From Ascaris suum (taxonomy: Eukaryota > Nematoda > Chromadorea > Rhabditida > Ascarididae), in the NCBI GenBank assembly GCA_013433145.1, contig CM024168.1, forward strand, positions 6,704,184 to 6,768,183: a stretch of DNA of 64,000 nt. The letters run 5' to 3'. Below the pieces are notes generated by a model. That model was not told the origin of the DNA. It was given only the letters and a program-made list of their open reading frames with translations, and searched no databases. The first letter of the stretch is position 1. The number at the start of each line of letters is the position of its first letter. The position numbers were made by a program, and so were the translations under genes. Shown piece by piece: positions 43,230 through 60,579 of the stretch.

Positions 43230-44549
43230 ATGACTGACCCTCCTCCATCGTACAGTGAAACAATTGGAGAACCGATCAGAGCGTCCACGATACCCACAGT
43301 GGCACCTTCAGCTGCGCCGGTACATGTAAACGTTGTTCAGGCACGGACTCCACTCTATGGGCCAAATCCAGTTGAAATGGACTGCCCTTATTGTCAGGTG
43401 ATTATTTGCAGTTGCTGTAGCACTGTTAATAGAATGATTTATGCTAAAGCAGGCAGAAAGTTGTAGAATTGCATAACGTGATCAATCATCGGGTCTCGAA
43501 TAGCTGCTGTTCACGGCCCCATCGGTGCTATAATCTCAAGTAGTCACTTCTATTACTTTTTTGTTCCATCTCATTTGCTTTGAATATGGAAGCTTTTTAG
43601 CTGCATACTTTTCTAATGGTAATGCTTGTTAGCCGTTTTGTCAGTATGCATAATCTCGAATCACCTATCCGTAGCGTTTACTTTTTTTGGGGTTAACTCA
43701 GAACTAGGGTCTCACATGCTAGGAAACTTTATATTTCCTGGAAAAGTTCTGGAAACTTTCTTTCCCATTCCCACCTGAGAGGGCAAATGTTTATGTGAGT
43801 TCGCCATCAATTTATGTATTAATAATCGCGTTGTAGGTGGCCATATTTCTTTTATTTATTGGTCAATAGCTCACCAATTATTCACTTAATAATCTACCTG
43901 GTAACTCTCTCACATACAAATACCGAACGTCTGAGTTGCTTAGATTATTTTTTTACTTAGTCACCAAATTTTCCTGTTTATAACAACCAGATGAGGCCAC
44001 CGTGAGCGATCGCGGCCTCCAGATTGTGACTAGTCGGTTGTGTGTCCCTAATCTGCAGTGGAAAAACTAGCTAATATAGCTAGTTCTTTGTTTAAAAAGT
44101 CGAAATTTAAGAAATAGACAACACAGAATATCCATATATCAATTTATAAGAGAATAACGACGAGAAGTCAAATAAAAACAAGTGAAAAAACACAAGAGCC
44201 GTTACCCTGAAATGTGCTTTTACATTTCCGTTCAGCAGACCAACCGGCTCTGTGAATTCTGAACAAATAATGAAGTGTGCAAAACAATACCTTCATATTT
44301 CAGCTCATCTAAGCGTTCATGCTTTTTGCATTTTGATGTGATATATTTCAGTCGCACATAGTGACATCTACGGAACGTGTCGCTGGTGCATTACCGTGGA
44401 TTATAATGGGCGTTTGTTTCCTGCTTGGATTCTTTCTGCTTGTGCCATGGTGTATTTGCTTCATTCCGTTTTGTGTGGACGGCTGTCTTGACGTGCTGCA
44501 TTCATGCCCGATCTGCAAAAGGACGCTTGGGAGGCATAATAAAATTTGA
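43230..44549 (+). CDS. LITAF-domain membrane protein with PPxY motif, two exons, 121 residues
   Basis: Exon 1 (43230-43397) encodes an N-terminal PPPSY (residues 4-8), a Pro/Ala-rich linker, and the first half of the zinc motif, CPYC (52-55). Exon 2 (44352-44549) opens after atttcag and encodes a hydrophobic stretch (PWIIMGVCFLLGFFLLVPWC) and the second half, CPIC, ending GRHNKI. The split CPxC/CPxC with an intervening membrane-inserted helix is the hallmark of the LITAF (SIMPLE/CDIP1) domain. These are monotopic proteins on the cytosolic face of late endosomes and lysosomes; PPxY recruits NEDD4-type ubiquitin ligases. The intron is 954 bp, phase 0. The ATG is seven bases behind an acceptor-like attttccag. 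Confidence 0.94.
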
Positions 44550-47500
44550 TGGAAAGCAACTCAACCAGTCGATGCTATGCGCAGATATACTCGCTTAGAA
44601 TCGCTATACAGGCGGAATTGCTATAATTGGAGCAATATTTGCATTATTATCAGCTTTTTACCTATCATGAGCAAATCGTCAGGAAAGTAATTATGTCTAA
44701 GTTATTTGCAGCACGGTGATAATGTAGTGATGGAATTTATGACGCTCGAATTGCACTCAGATTTAAGTGAGCGTATTTGCGATGACTGCCTCTCCACGTC
44801 CAAGAAATGTTCGAGTCGTCACTCTTAGAATTAGTGATTTGTCTGCTGTATATCTTTTTGTGTGGTGAAGAAATCAGCAATGAGGAACGCATCTGAGTAT
44901 TCAAAATTGTTGAGCGAAATTTCAGCTAGCTCAAGCTTGGAACATAACAAGTGCAGGTGTGACAAAAGAGCTGGAAGTACAGGTGTGGCGAAGGAGCTAG
45001 AAGTAGAGGCATAACTCTTTTCAACGAGGTCACGTGTAGAAAATTCTGATATAGCAGTTGAAGTGTTTTATTGAAAAACGTTGTTGCTATACTTCATTAC
45101 TCGAATTGGACACACCAACTACCATCGTTGTACCACACCGAGTCAAGAGACACCCAGGAATCTCTTCGATGCGCATAACATTGGCATTTTTTGGTGTTTC
45201 CTTGGGGATTCTTTATTAATTTGTATTCTTCGATATGGTATTATGATTTGATGCAATTAATAACATAATCGATGCCTTAACTCATCGTCTTTATCAACTA
45301 GGAGACAACTAAAAGTTGCTATTTGAAGTGGAATAATAGAGGGGAAATCGGCTTTGCGGCTAAAATTTGAGGTTGTTGTCGGTGACTGAGGGCAACAATT
45401 GCAAACTTCGTACCCGCAACCCACCCTTTAGTTGTCTTCATTTATAAAATGTGCCATCCATCCATCATTATTGCATTAAGCAATCGCTCAGTAGTTCACG
45501 TCCTTCCGTCTGGTACATTTTCGTTTTTGAACGAAAAGTATGTGACCTAATCTTGACCTATACGTTTTGGCTTTTTTGCTATCGTTACGCTGATGTGCCG
45601 AATATGATATTATCTGAAAGATGTATCATATCAATTTTTTTCATCGTTTCTTGTCTTTCGATGTTTCTTGGTCAAGTTGTGTCCCATAAGCGGAAAGAGG
45701 GAGAGAAGGGGTTCAGCTATGGCCTCAAAAACACCGACTTCGTGAAAAGCAGAAAGGTGTGGCGAGCAGGCAATAAGAGCGGTGAGCTTTTCATTCCGGC
45801 CGGAAATAAGAGCTTTGTATTAGCGCCGTTGGCTCTAAGCTAGTAAAAATGCTGTCATGCTGAAAGTGGTAACTTAAGAGCGCTTATTGTGTTTAGTGGA
45901 GGGATTTATTGATTTTTAGTAAGAGGATGTTCGCATTTTTTGAATTGAATGTGCTTTCATCTTTTCCCACATCTAGGGATTTGTTTTTCGGGATGAAAAT
46001 TAACGTCGCTGACATCATCAGCCAAGAAATTCGTGGTTCAGTACTGTTTGAATGGAGAATGGGAATGGGTGGCAAAATGAGCTCCGAAAAACTGGATTGA
46101 TTTTCGGATGCTGTCTTGAGTTGTATATGAAGTTTTAATGACAGCTGTGCTTAGGCAGACGTCTTATAAATGGAAAAAGCAACATTAAACCAAATAAAGC
46201 CTTATTTTAGGATTTTAGGCTGTAATAATGGTGGCTGCTGGTCAAGCTGTTGCAATGAATGCAGCAGTTTGTACATTAAAATCATGCGGGTCCCCGCAGA
46301 GCAAAGCTTCTTCATAAGCGGTGCTTCGCGATGACTATTTTCTCAGTCATTATCTGTGCAGCAATAATGATGCATTCGAAAAACGAATGGATGGATTTCA
46401 GCTATTCATGAAATGCACTTTACGCTTTTTATAGCATATTGCAATGTTAGTGAGCGCTGTTTTTTGCCGGGGAAGGTCACGAATTCGCTGTGCAAATCGT
46501 TGCATCGTAGTGGCGACGTGGCCAACGGCCATCCCCATAACAGCCTCAGCTCCACAATTAACTAGAGTTGTTTGTGTAAAACGGCGTGAAAGAATTGAGA
46601 TTAAACGGGATGAGAACGCATTAATTTTGCATTTGGCAGGTTTTGCAACTGCAAAATTATATTTTTTACAGTTTTTTATTGTATATTTAGGGGAGGGGAG
46701 GGGGACGAGGGTGAGAGGGACGATGTGCACTTATCTAGTTGCTTATGCAAATTCCATCCGTGACTGTGCCGTCGAATGTATTTCTTGCAAACAGTGCATT
46801 AATTTCGAAGTGGAGCCTCAATTCAAAAGTGCTCTTAACGTTTTTTTCGGTTTGTGATATTTATTTTCATATTGTTCCTACATTTATTTCTACCTTTATA
46901 TGTTTGCACGTCCACACTTTGTAATTTTCCATGCCGTGTCAGCATGATGTTGCTGTAGCATAATCACTCTGCTTGTTTATGTGTGATTCTTATTGTTGGA
47001 AGTTGCTCGATTGGGGCAGACAGCGGACGTCTCATTTTACATCATCGGTCTTGTTTTTTCTTCAATACAACACCTAACGTAATTGATTTCATTGCAGTGT
47101 TGCAATTTATGCAGCTTAATCTTTCAGCTTTTGAAAGCTTTTAAGCTGAGGGAAGCACATTTTGCAAATTATAATACATTGAGGTTACCTTTTGCAATAG
47201 GTTGCAGTCAGCTGGTAAAATGTAGCATTCATAAATCACTGATGAAGAGCGCTGTTGTAATGAGCTGTTAGGTTTTAAAAACAAGACAGTTCATCTGTCT
47301 CAAAGTGGAGATAACGGAGAAAAGTTCAGAAAATCCGCTAGGTGTTGGTGTGATTGGCACTAAGGAAAACATAGAGAATTATGTGAATTTATCGGCGAGT
47401 TCAGAATGCTGTCGTGTTGTAATGTGACAGCAGAGTTAAGCTGTCGTTTGTCGTTGTTTATAGTTAATAAATAGCGTCCAGTGAAACTAGCCGGAGATTT

Positions 47501-49600
47501 TCCAATCTGTGTTAATAGAAATTCGGCCCCCTCCCGCCTCCATTCCCCTCACCGCTCCCTCCCCCTGTGTTGTATGGAGGATCTACTACACACCAAAAGA
47601 AACATCGACGAGGTGATTATCGCCATATCTGCTGCAGACATATTATGAGGGATAGGTTCACTGCATGTTTATTTTTACTTACACATAAACGTTATGACAT
47701 AGTCGTTTAGTGATGAGAGGTTATGAAAGTGTGCGTGGTTCTTTTGCGGTGCACTGGCGCTTGATATGTTGATGATGTTTTGGGACGTGAAGGGAGAGGA
47801 TACGCCATCAGTGGAATGCTTCGTTAACGAGAAGAGGATCTTGAGGGGAAGAAGGGACGGTCAACCAGTAGCGAAGAAGCTAGCAAGGTGCCTCTGCTTT
47901 TATTTGTCACTACCCTACTATAGATGTAGTATGATGGTGCATTGCAGTATGATATCCGATTACCTTTGTAAGCGACTGCACTTTCACAATTTCCCATCTG
48001 AATTCCATAACTGCCTTATCTCATCTAGATGCCAAAAGTATATGGAGATTTGCGGGATAAGCAAAGATGAGACATCGAAATGGCGATGTTGGGAGTTTCA
48101 TTTCACGTCACAGGCGTAAGGTTGATGCTGTGCCTTGTGTAACATTCATGCTATTCAGGTAGTGCTAGTGTACTATCTTATTTTCGGCGTTGTCAGTTGT
48201 AACATTGAGTGCGAGAGATTTCGAATCTAATATTAAGCGAACACTTTTATTTACAAATTACGAGATTTCACGAGTTTTCTCTTTTGTGAGGAAATTTTGC
48301 ATTTATTTTTCTCCAGAATTGAATTTGCAGTTGAAAATGCTGAAATCACAATTTGCATGCCGTTCGTTCCATTGAAAAAACATCAAATGCAGTCATACTT
48401 CCGACACAACGAGAAATATGCACTTTTCTATGCATCAGTTGTGTAAACACGCATTATTGATCTTCTCCGACAATGTTGGAGCTTTAGCGAGTTCACAGTT
48501 TACACAACAAAAGCGTTTTGTGTGGGGATCTTCCGGTTTAGAGTTTAAAAGGAAACGGTCCCATCTTTTAGCGATACGCAAGTTCTGATGTGCATATCGG
48601 AGGGATCGTCGACTGCATTGCAATCTCGTTTGCAAATCAAAATGAATCATCGATATCATAACGTGGGTTCTTCTTCGAGTGCAGTTAAAAATACTTTGGA
48701 GCGGAGACAGGTACACACGCAACCAATGTTATTTTCTATAGCCACTGGAAAACTGCACCACTAACCTATGAGAGAAGTTTGGTTCAATCTTTCCATATGT
48801 ACGATGCATTAGACATTCAAAAAAAAAAAAAAAAACGGTCAGCGAGATGACTAGCCATTGGCTTTTTGGTCGGGTTACTTCGGTGGTCTTAGCTCGAGGA
48901 TTTTCGAGGAACTTTAATAACCTTCGAGAATAAAAATTCGATTTACTCAGTTCACCAAAAAAGGAAAATAATTCTTTTATCAACTCAATCATCGTCGATA
49001 TTTATTTTAACAGAAACATGCGATGGGATTCTCATTTTATCTCATAGTACATATTTCATCGAGCAGTCATTTAACTATTAAATTCCCAAAGAGACAACCT
49101 TTTGAAGGGCACTGCAGCGATCGGATGATTTAGTTCTAAACTACTGCTAAATGAGATTACTCTTTGACTTTTATCCGTTACGAGGCACTAATTGTCAGCC
49201 TTTTTTTGACAGCCGACAGCGAAAAAATGGTCGCAAAATATTTTTTGCTTCCGATTCCGTTGATTTTGATGCAAAACTCGATGAAGTGAACGGTCATATA
49301 TGCAGTAGGCATGTGAATTTTTAAAGAGCTGTGAGAAGTAGAGATTGTCGAATGGATCCTTCTGTAGATGTTGGAATGAATATATGCGGGGCATATCTCG
49401 GCAACACTTGATGCTCTATCAAGCAACTTGCGTTCACCTGCAGAGGCTGTCTGCTGATCGACTCCATGCTTGCTGTCTTCGATTTACCTATTAAGGCTCT
49501 ATCAAACGGTATATGAAACGCCAAAATCGCATTCCACCTCCGACACCGACTCTATCAGTCGTTATTCTCGACCCACAATTTCGCGAAAATAAAACGTTCC
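44550..49600. other. Long gene-poor stretch
   Basis: No complete gene can be supported. Weak candidates are a minus frame ending 46398 (MGMAVGHVATTMQRFAQRIR), a minus frame ending 48435 with a CVNC motif and LAKAPTLSEKINNACLHN, a plus ORF of 117 codons at 47766-48119 starting MLMMFWDVKGEDTPS, and a plus frame ending 45843. Each lacks a matching partner exon. A G-rich tract lies at 46690-46711 and an A15 run near 48820. Confidence 0.3.
46690..46711 (+). other. Candidate G-quadruplex
   Basis: The runs GGGG, GGGG, GGGGG and GGG are separated by A, A and ACGA, which fits the classical four-run quadruplex rule. Confidence 0.6.
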
Positions 49601-50427
49601 CTAATGCATATGCATTAATGGCTGAGATCGCAGCAAGTGCTGCTTGGCTAGAGGGTGGGGTTTTATTTCCTGTGACACGTGATTTTGCAACAGTTTCATG
49701 AATTCATCTTCGAGCAGCACTTCAGGCACTGTGGTTAAGGCATTCGAGGCTATGGCGGGCGTTGGTTCAGTTCTGTGCAAAGTCACAAGTGTTTCTACGC
49801 ACCGGTCGTGTTAAGCAATAGACATGTGCAAAAAAGAGGAAAGTTTGCAAATTCTTGTCTCACTTCTTCCTGCAACGCTTTCGCCTTTCCTTACTTCTTT
49901 GTGGAGGACAGTTTCCTCCAAGCAAAAGGAAGGCGCGTGAAGTTCTCCTGGTCGCCACTGACAACCTAGAGATTGTGGTCATCATGATGCATTAGGGCAA
50001 AAGTTGTGCTCTATGTGAGAGTCGGGTTCATTTACAAGAATCACTTAAAAGAATTTATTGCTAACATCCTGTATATTTGACAAAAGAAAGAGGAATGCTA
50101 TAAATGCAGTCTGTGTACTCTTCTATCTTATCTGCGCTTTGCACCAAAGATGTACTGAGCATTATCGAAATGCCTTCATCACCTACTGCCGGGCCATTAC
50201 ATTAGCAGGTGAAAAATCTTTCACCTGAAATCATCGCACCATCGTGGGGGCTTAAGTTTGGCTTGAACTGTTCTTATTAAATTGTATTCAGTGGGCATCA
50301 GTTTCAGCTCACGAAACCATCTTGGAGTACAATGTTCTACATAATTTCCGGTTTCGCGTTGCACGAGTCTGGAATCTGTTTCCCGCTGATATCTCCTCAT
50401 TCGGCTTTGGAGCTGCGGTTGAGTCAT
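49601..50427 (-). CDS. Unrecognised two-exon basic protein, 124 residues
   Basis: Exon 1 (50427-50225) starts MTQPQLQSRMRRYQRETDSR, continues with NYVEHCTPRWFRELKLMPTE and AKLKPPRWCDDF, and ends at CAG|GTGAAAG in phase 2. Exon 2 (49772-49601) follows ctttgcacag, reads TEPTPAIASNALTTVPEVLL then EDEFMKLLQNHVSQEIK, and ends HMH before TAG. The total is 375 nt in one frame, with a 452-bp intron. The N-terminal half is Arg-rich with conserved-looking Trp/Cys; no signal peptide or membrane span is seen. The size and basic charge could suit a mitochondrial ribosomal or RNA-associated protein, but that is only a guess. Confidence 0.58.
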
Positions 50428-51332
50428 TTTTTCTGTGCACTGTTGCTATTCTCATGTATTAGATATCAATTCTCCTAAATTTCAGCTTTGCGAACGTTTT
50501 GTTCCTTGCTATCCGTTCTAACATACTTTTTATGTTTTCCCATTTCGAGGAGTTGAAATAAGTAAAGAGGTAAATAAATAAATAAAAATAAATAAATAAA
50601 TAAACAAATAAGTGAATAAACGACTAATTGAACAAATAAATAAATATTTAATTTTTTCAGTTCTACTTCTACTGAGTTTCATAAAAACTTGTCTCCGTTG
50701 CACATCGTGTACATAGTTTATTTTCATTCAGGGTATGGTTATTAAATTCTGCTTTCGATGCTTTACAGCAATCGTTTTCACAAGCATCGAGCAATGGGAC
50801 TGCGGATTTCTTAGGAGGAAATGTGAAAGACACCGTTAATATCGTTCCTACACCATTACACCCACAACAAACATATTTTTGTCATTATGGAACTGACCTT
50901 AAGATTAATCTTCGTGCAGTATTGTCAACAATTAGAAGAGAAAGAAATATTTATTTCACACTCCGAGAAATGTCCTTTTAAGGATTGTTTCATAATATGA
51001 TATGGACAGTCTTCAAGGAACACTTAATAATCGATGAGGAAAAAAGTGAGAAAAGCATTGATAACGATGAAAATATTAATAAAAAGCCAAAGTTTTATGC
51101 GATGAAATATTCTCTAAAAGAATTTATTAACAATTAGAAATGGTTTCATTTCAGTGATCCCGCACATGGTCGTTCATTTTTATATGGGAATATTCGATTA
51201 TTTTATTCAACAACCGCTTTGCAATTTTTATTTAAGTAACGAAAATCGAAAAATATATTGATTTCCAAGAATGCAACAAGAAAATTGCCGCAGATTGGTC
51301 GACTTGGATTGATGCACGGTGATGCACCATCA
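50428..51332. other. AT-rich spacer
   Basis: No gene is seen. The spacer contains the AAAT-type repeat at 50571-50646 and is otherwise AT-rich. Confidence 0.5.
50571..50646 (+). repeat. Imperfect (AAAT)n low-complexity tract
   Basis: Tandem aaat/taaa units are broken by aaaaat, aacaaat and gtgaat variants. This is simple-sequence DNA. Confidence 0.85.
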
Positions 51333-51575
51333 TCAAATGTACGATGCAGTTTCTTGAAAGGACTTTTGTTGAATACTGCGCTTCTTTTTTGAGACACTTC
51401 GACCCATATTAAAGATGTTTTCAGTTTTTTCTTCGCTGACCTCGGTTACGTCACTTCGTCGAGCCCACACTATATAGATCGTTGCCTCCAACTCCCATCT
51501 ATTAGATGTATCCCCTCGTCGTACGATGCATAATTACTTAAGCCATTCAACGAGATCAGTGTAACTAGTCACCAT
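51333..51575 (-). CDS. Unrecognised small protein with a possible 39-bp intron, 67 residues
   Basis: Exon 1 (51575-51538) reads MVTSYTDLVEWL and ends AA|GTAATT. A 39-base intron (51537-51499) ends aatag. Exon 2 (51498-51333) continues WELEATIYIVWARRSDVTEV, then SEEKTENIFNMGRSVSKKKR and ends ETASYI before TGA. Phase 2 is respected. The product would be a short helix followed by a basic, hydrophilic tail. An overlapping minus frame (51397-51203, KKLHRTFDDGASPCINPS) also looks protein-like, so the reading could be wrong or a splice variant could exist. An acceptor-like acctgtag lies 12 bases before the ATG. Confidence 0.42.
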
Positions 51576-53347
51576 TCGTAATACTCCTACAGGTTTTTCA
51601 AAGATCATCAGGTAAATATAAGTGCTTTACTTCAAACTTCATAACGACGTTCGTCGTAAACAATTAAGTTCACTCTTGTAGAGGATGGTCTTATTAGTAG
51701 ATGAATCCGAATTATTTGTGGAATCTAAAAAAAACTCCTATTGTCTTCTCATCAGCACTCCACACATAACACTCCATAGATCACCTCAACTAATAGATAG
51801 AAGAACGTGCATCGTGCATATGGCACAGGTTGTATCATTGTACAACTATTTTTATAAACTTAGAGGACAAAAAACGAACATAAGCCATACAACGGTTTTC
51901 GGTTCATTGAAAACCAGTCATTTTTACAGTCGAATTTGAAAGAAGGAACAAATGGAATTTTCGCAATTTGAAGATGTGTGGTTGAAGTTGGAATTGCAAT
52001 GGAATCTAAACAACGACCACGTCCTGAAGATTATTTTTGGTGGTTACTTCGGACTCAGCTTTTGGTCAATAAAACCTGATCTATATTTTCGGCAACGAAA
52101 TTACACCAAGACTTACTTCGCAACAATGCACCGATGATGCCAATGAAAAACTTGAGGTCTCAGCACATTCCTTGCTTCGGCGATGAAAGTTATGAAATCA
52201 TCGCATATTGAAGATATTAGATCGAATTTCAGAAAATAGATGTTCATTAATATTCGACTTTGTTATACAACAGATGCCCATTAAAAATATTTCAGCGTTT
52301 CATAGAAGGAAAAATTACTTTTAATACTGTAACACATGAGGCATTTAATATTGCTGTAAAACAGATTCGTTTTAATATCAAAATAACAAAACAATTACTA
52401 CAGATAACGTTAGAATCACAGGGCATCTTAAAACCTTTAGAAGTTGGGACATATTTTCATCTCACCTTCGTTTTGAGAAGTGTGTCGGGACGAGGGCTAT
52501 TCAAGGCTTCTTACACTGTCAAAAATGCAAGGGAGACTGCCATCACATGTAATTTTGGCACTTTAACTTCGCAGCAGATCGACCGTTCAGTATAAATATT
52601 CAACAGCAATAGAATAGTACCTAATAATATGCTTTTTACTCTATTCCACTAGTGATCATATGAAATTTGTCCCAGAATGTGGTTCTGCAAAGTTCGGGAA
52701 ATTTCGCCTGACTATGAGTGTCAGGAATTGATGGTTCGGAAGCAAATTCGATTCGGAAGACCAATTGTGAGGATATTAATCATATCACATGGTTTCCTAG
52801 CTCTGTTTAGCTCTTCTATTTCGTGGTTTGCAACTTTCAGTCGAACAAACAGACAGACATGACGACCCTATAATGTGGCCTACAAAAACATACAAGAGTG
52901 ACATTTCGATGTTTGGCGGTAGTTCTGGCTCCGACAAAGTGAATCAGATACCACAAAAGAGCTAATTTCAATTCTTTTATTGAAACATAATTTAACCGAA
53001 CGACAGAGGTGGTATCATATGGAATACGCTGAGTGTTACATTTATTAGCAACGTTCCATTGAGAAAATGCTTTCATATTTTGTCTTTTAATTTTTATTTG
53101 AAAGTTACTCGGATAAGGTCGAGGAGATTTGGCAGCGAATATGAAAACCAGAAGTCTTGATTGGAGTCATCGTTAACAGGCTGCCTCGTAGTAACTTGTC
53201 TCAAAAAACTTTCAAAATAAAAAAGAAGTTCTGGGAAATTTCCTCAACAGCAGTCACGTTATGGCACCACCCACTCGTGTGAATCGGTACTTGAGAATGT
53301 GCACAAATTTTCTTGTATGTGAGTGCTGAAAGGTGTGCAAATATCAA
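51576..53347. other. Intergenic stretch with unassigned open frames
   Basis: A plus frame at 52260-52595 following an atatttcag acceptor is open for about 100 codons (TYFHLTFVLRSVSGRGLF near its middle) but has no partner exon or domain. Others are shorter. Nothing else is seen. Confidence 0.3.
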
Positions 53348-58467
<5,120 letters not shown>

Positions 58468-60271
58468 CGTATCGGATGAACCAAGAGTTGGAAGAGAACA
58501 ACTTAAAGCGACAATGCACACAACCTGGATGGCTTTAACTATGATCGCAACGATGCATTAGCTGTGCTCAACACTTGTGAAGATGCGTGTGTGTGTTTGC
58601 TTTACGTTGCTCCTCACTTGTTATCGAAGCTCCACTTGAGTACCCACTGACTTAGTTTCTTCGAGAACGCTCTACATTTTATCGATTTTATGCGGTACTA
58701 TGAGAATATAGAAAATCTCTACGGTGTACTTCTTACTCTTAGTACTGGAATGCAGACCACAATGACGATGATTGTCAAAAACACGTGTGTATTCAGGATT
58801 CATGGAAAAGGTGAAGGAATCGTAGAGGGCGGCAGGGAATGAGGGAGTGTGATGGCACTCACTAAGAAATTGGATTTTTCTGCGCGAGAAGGAAAATTTT
58901 TGTTAAAGTTTAACAACGTACTGGAAAAATACGAGTTTTCAGAAGAGGAGGAGACTTTGTCGGCGGATCTGAAATAACTTTCAATCTCGATAACGTTGCC
59001 GTCTGGCTCGAGCTCTGTAAAATTTCACACATAACATAGGAATTAAAAAGCGGGAAAGCGCGCCAGGACGGGATTTATTGCGCAATATGCATATTTTAAA
59101 CGAACGACCACTGCATTAAACGCAATATGCATTAAACGAATATCAGTCCTCTGTAAAAGATTCGTTTTTATGAAGACACCGGTCATAAAGGCGACTCAAG
59201 AGATCCTAAAATTCATGCACACTTTTGTGCATACTTGAATGTCTATCACCCGTTAGAAATTGATTCACCAAAAAGCATTACAAATGCACATCCGCAAAAG
59301 CGCATAAAAGTGACATCTACCGCAGAATTAGGTGGTAAGTTTTAGCTCTAAGCTGAAACTTCTCGATTGCGATATTGTAGGATTTTCTGCCCTAATTCAA
59401 TGCATTTCTAACAGCAGTTTGTTTGCCACATTGAAATGAAAAAGGAAAGAGAAAGAATAGATCAAACCAGCAAACCAAATTTGACCAGGAAAAACTTTCC
59501 TTCAAAATGTTCCATTCTATGAAAAAATTGGAAATATTGGAAGTAATTTTGTTTTTAGGAGAAGTAAAGAACGACTTCAAAAATTATTCGATTCGTCATA
59601 TCGGAAGCCGTTTTGCTATGGAAATAAACTCAACCAAGCAGCGATTCTCGAGTAGATGACATTATTGAGTAAATTTCAATTGCGTTTCTTTTCTTTTGAC
59701 AAAAAAACCACCAGAAAAAATAGAACTGTTGCGAATAAAAGCAAAAATAAATTCCGGTGATTGTTTAATTTTCATCACTTCTTCATTTTTCAGTTCGCTT
59801 TTTAAGAGACTTTTTTCAAGAAATGACATTTATTTTCGACCATTTTCTACAAACTCAAATATTACTCTTCAAGAAATAAAAATCTGCAATAAAAGATCCA
59901 AGCAAAATGAAAAAGCTCATAACTAGCCAAATAAATTTGGCCAATTCACTTTTCATTTTTATATATTCTCGCAAAATTCCCAAAAAGATGATAGCGAAGT
60001 GGAGAAATTTTTATCTCTACCGTAATATGGATCAGTCTCCCCATCAGCAAACGGTGCGCAGTGAACGAAAACAGTGAAGAAACACGTTTCACGAAAATGC
60101 TAAATGGCATTGCTTTGCATGCTTCGCCACCTCACCTATGTACTAATGTACAACATAGGTTTCCTTCCATTTACAACAAATTAAGCCCGAAGGTTTCAAA
60201 GAATTTAAAAGAGAAATACAAAATCTCGTGCAAAGCCTTGTTATTCGATCGCTCGACTGCGACGAACACGC
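58468..60271. other. Intergenic stretch, no gene seen
   Basis: The stretch is AT-rich. It has a short duplicated motif, gcaatatgcat with nearby cattaaacg, at about 59080-59140. A plus frame starting near 60061 (MLNGIALHASPPHLC inside) is open to 60342 and overlaps the candidate minus exon at its end; only one of the two is likely to be real. Confidence 0.3.
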
Positions 60272-60579
60272 TCACTGACCATGCAGAGCACTCCAAAGTT
60301 TCAACTGTTTATGCTGCAGCGAACATATCTGGAATGTTTTAGCTCTTTTTAGAGAGAACGACGTTATGAGATGAAAACCATCTGAGTAAAGCAGCCGGCC
60401 TCCTTTGCGTAAAGATCTCGTAGAACCCGCTATGAGGTGATCCTGCATGGATGTTCCGCGATTTGCAGCCATCGCTGGGTAGGGGCAATTGTCACGGATG
60501 TGATCCTTTACAAATGCAGCTTGAACACTCCGAACCACATCAATAAAGTTGAAGCAAGTAAGAGAATACCAGAAAGCAT
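60272..60579 (-). CDS. Candidate exon of an unrecognised gene
   Basis: After a strong attttttgcag acceptor the minus strand is open for 101 codons plus a stop. It reads AFWYSLTCFNFIDVVRSVQA, then KDHIRDNCPYPAMAANRG and SLRKGGRLLYSDGFHL. Phase 1 at the start implies an upstream exon that I did not find. In another frame the same acceptor is followed at once by an ATG encoding a very hydrophobic 23-residue piece (MLSGILLLASTLLMWFGVF), so the exon could instead start a membrane or secreted protein. No family is recognised. Confidence 0.33.
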
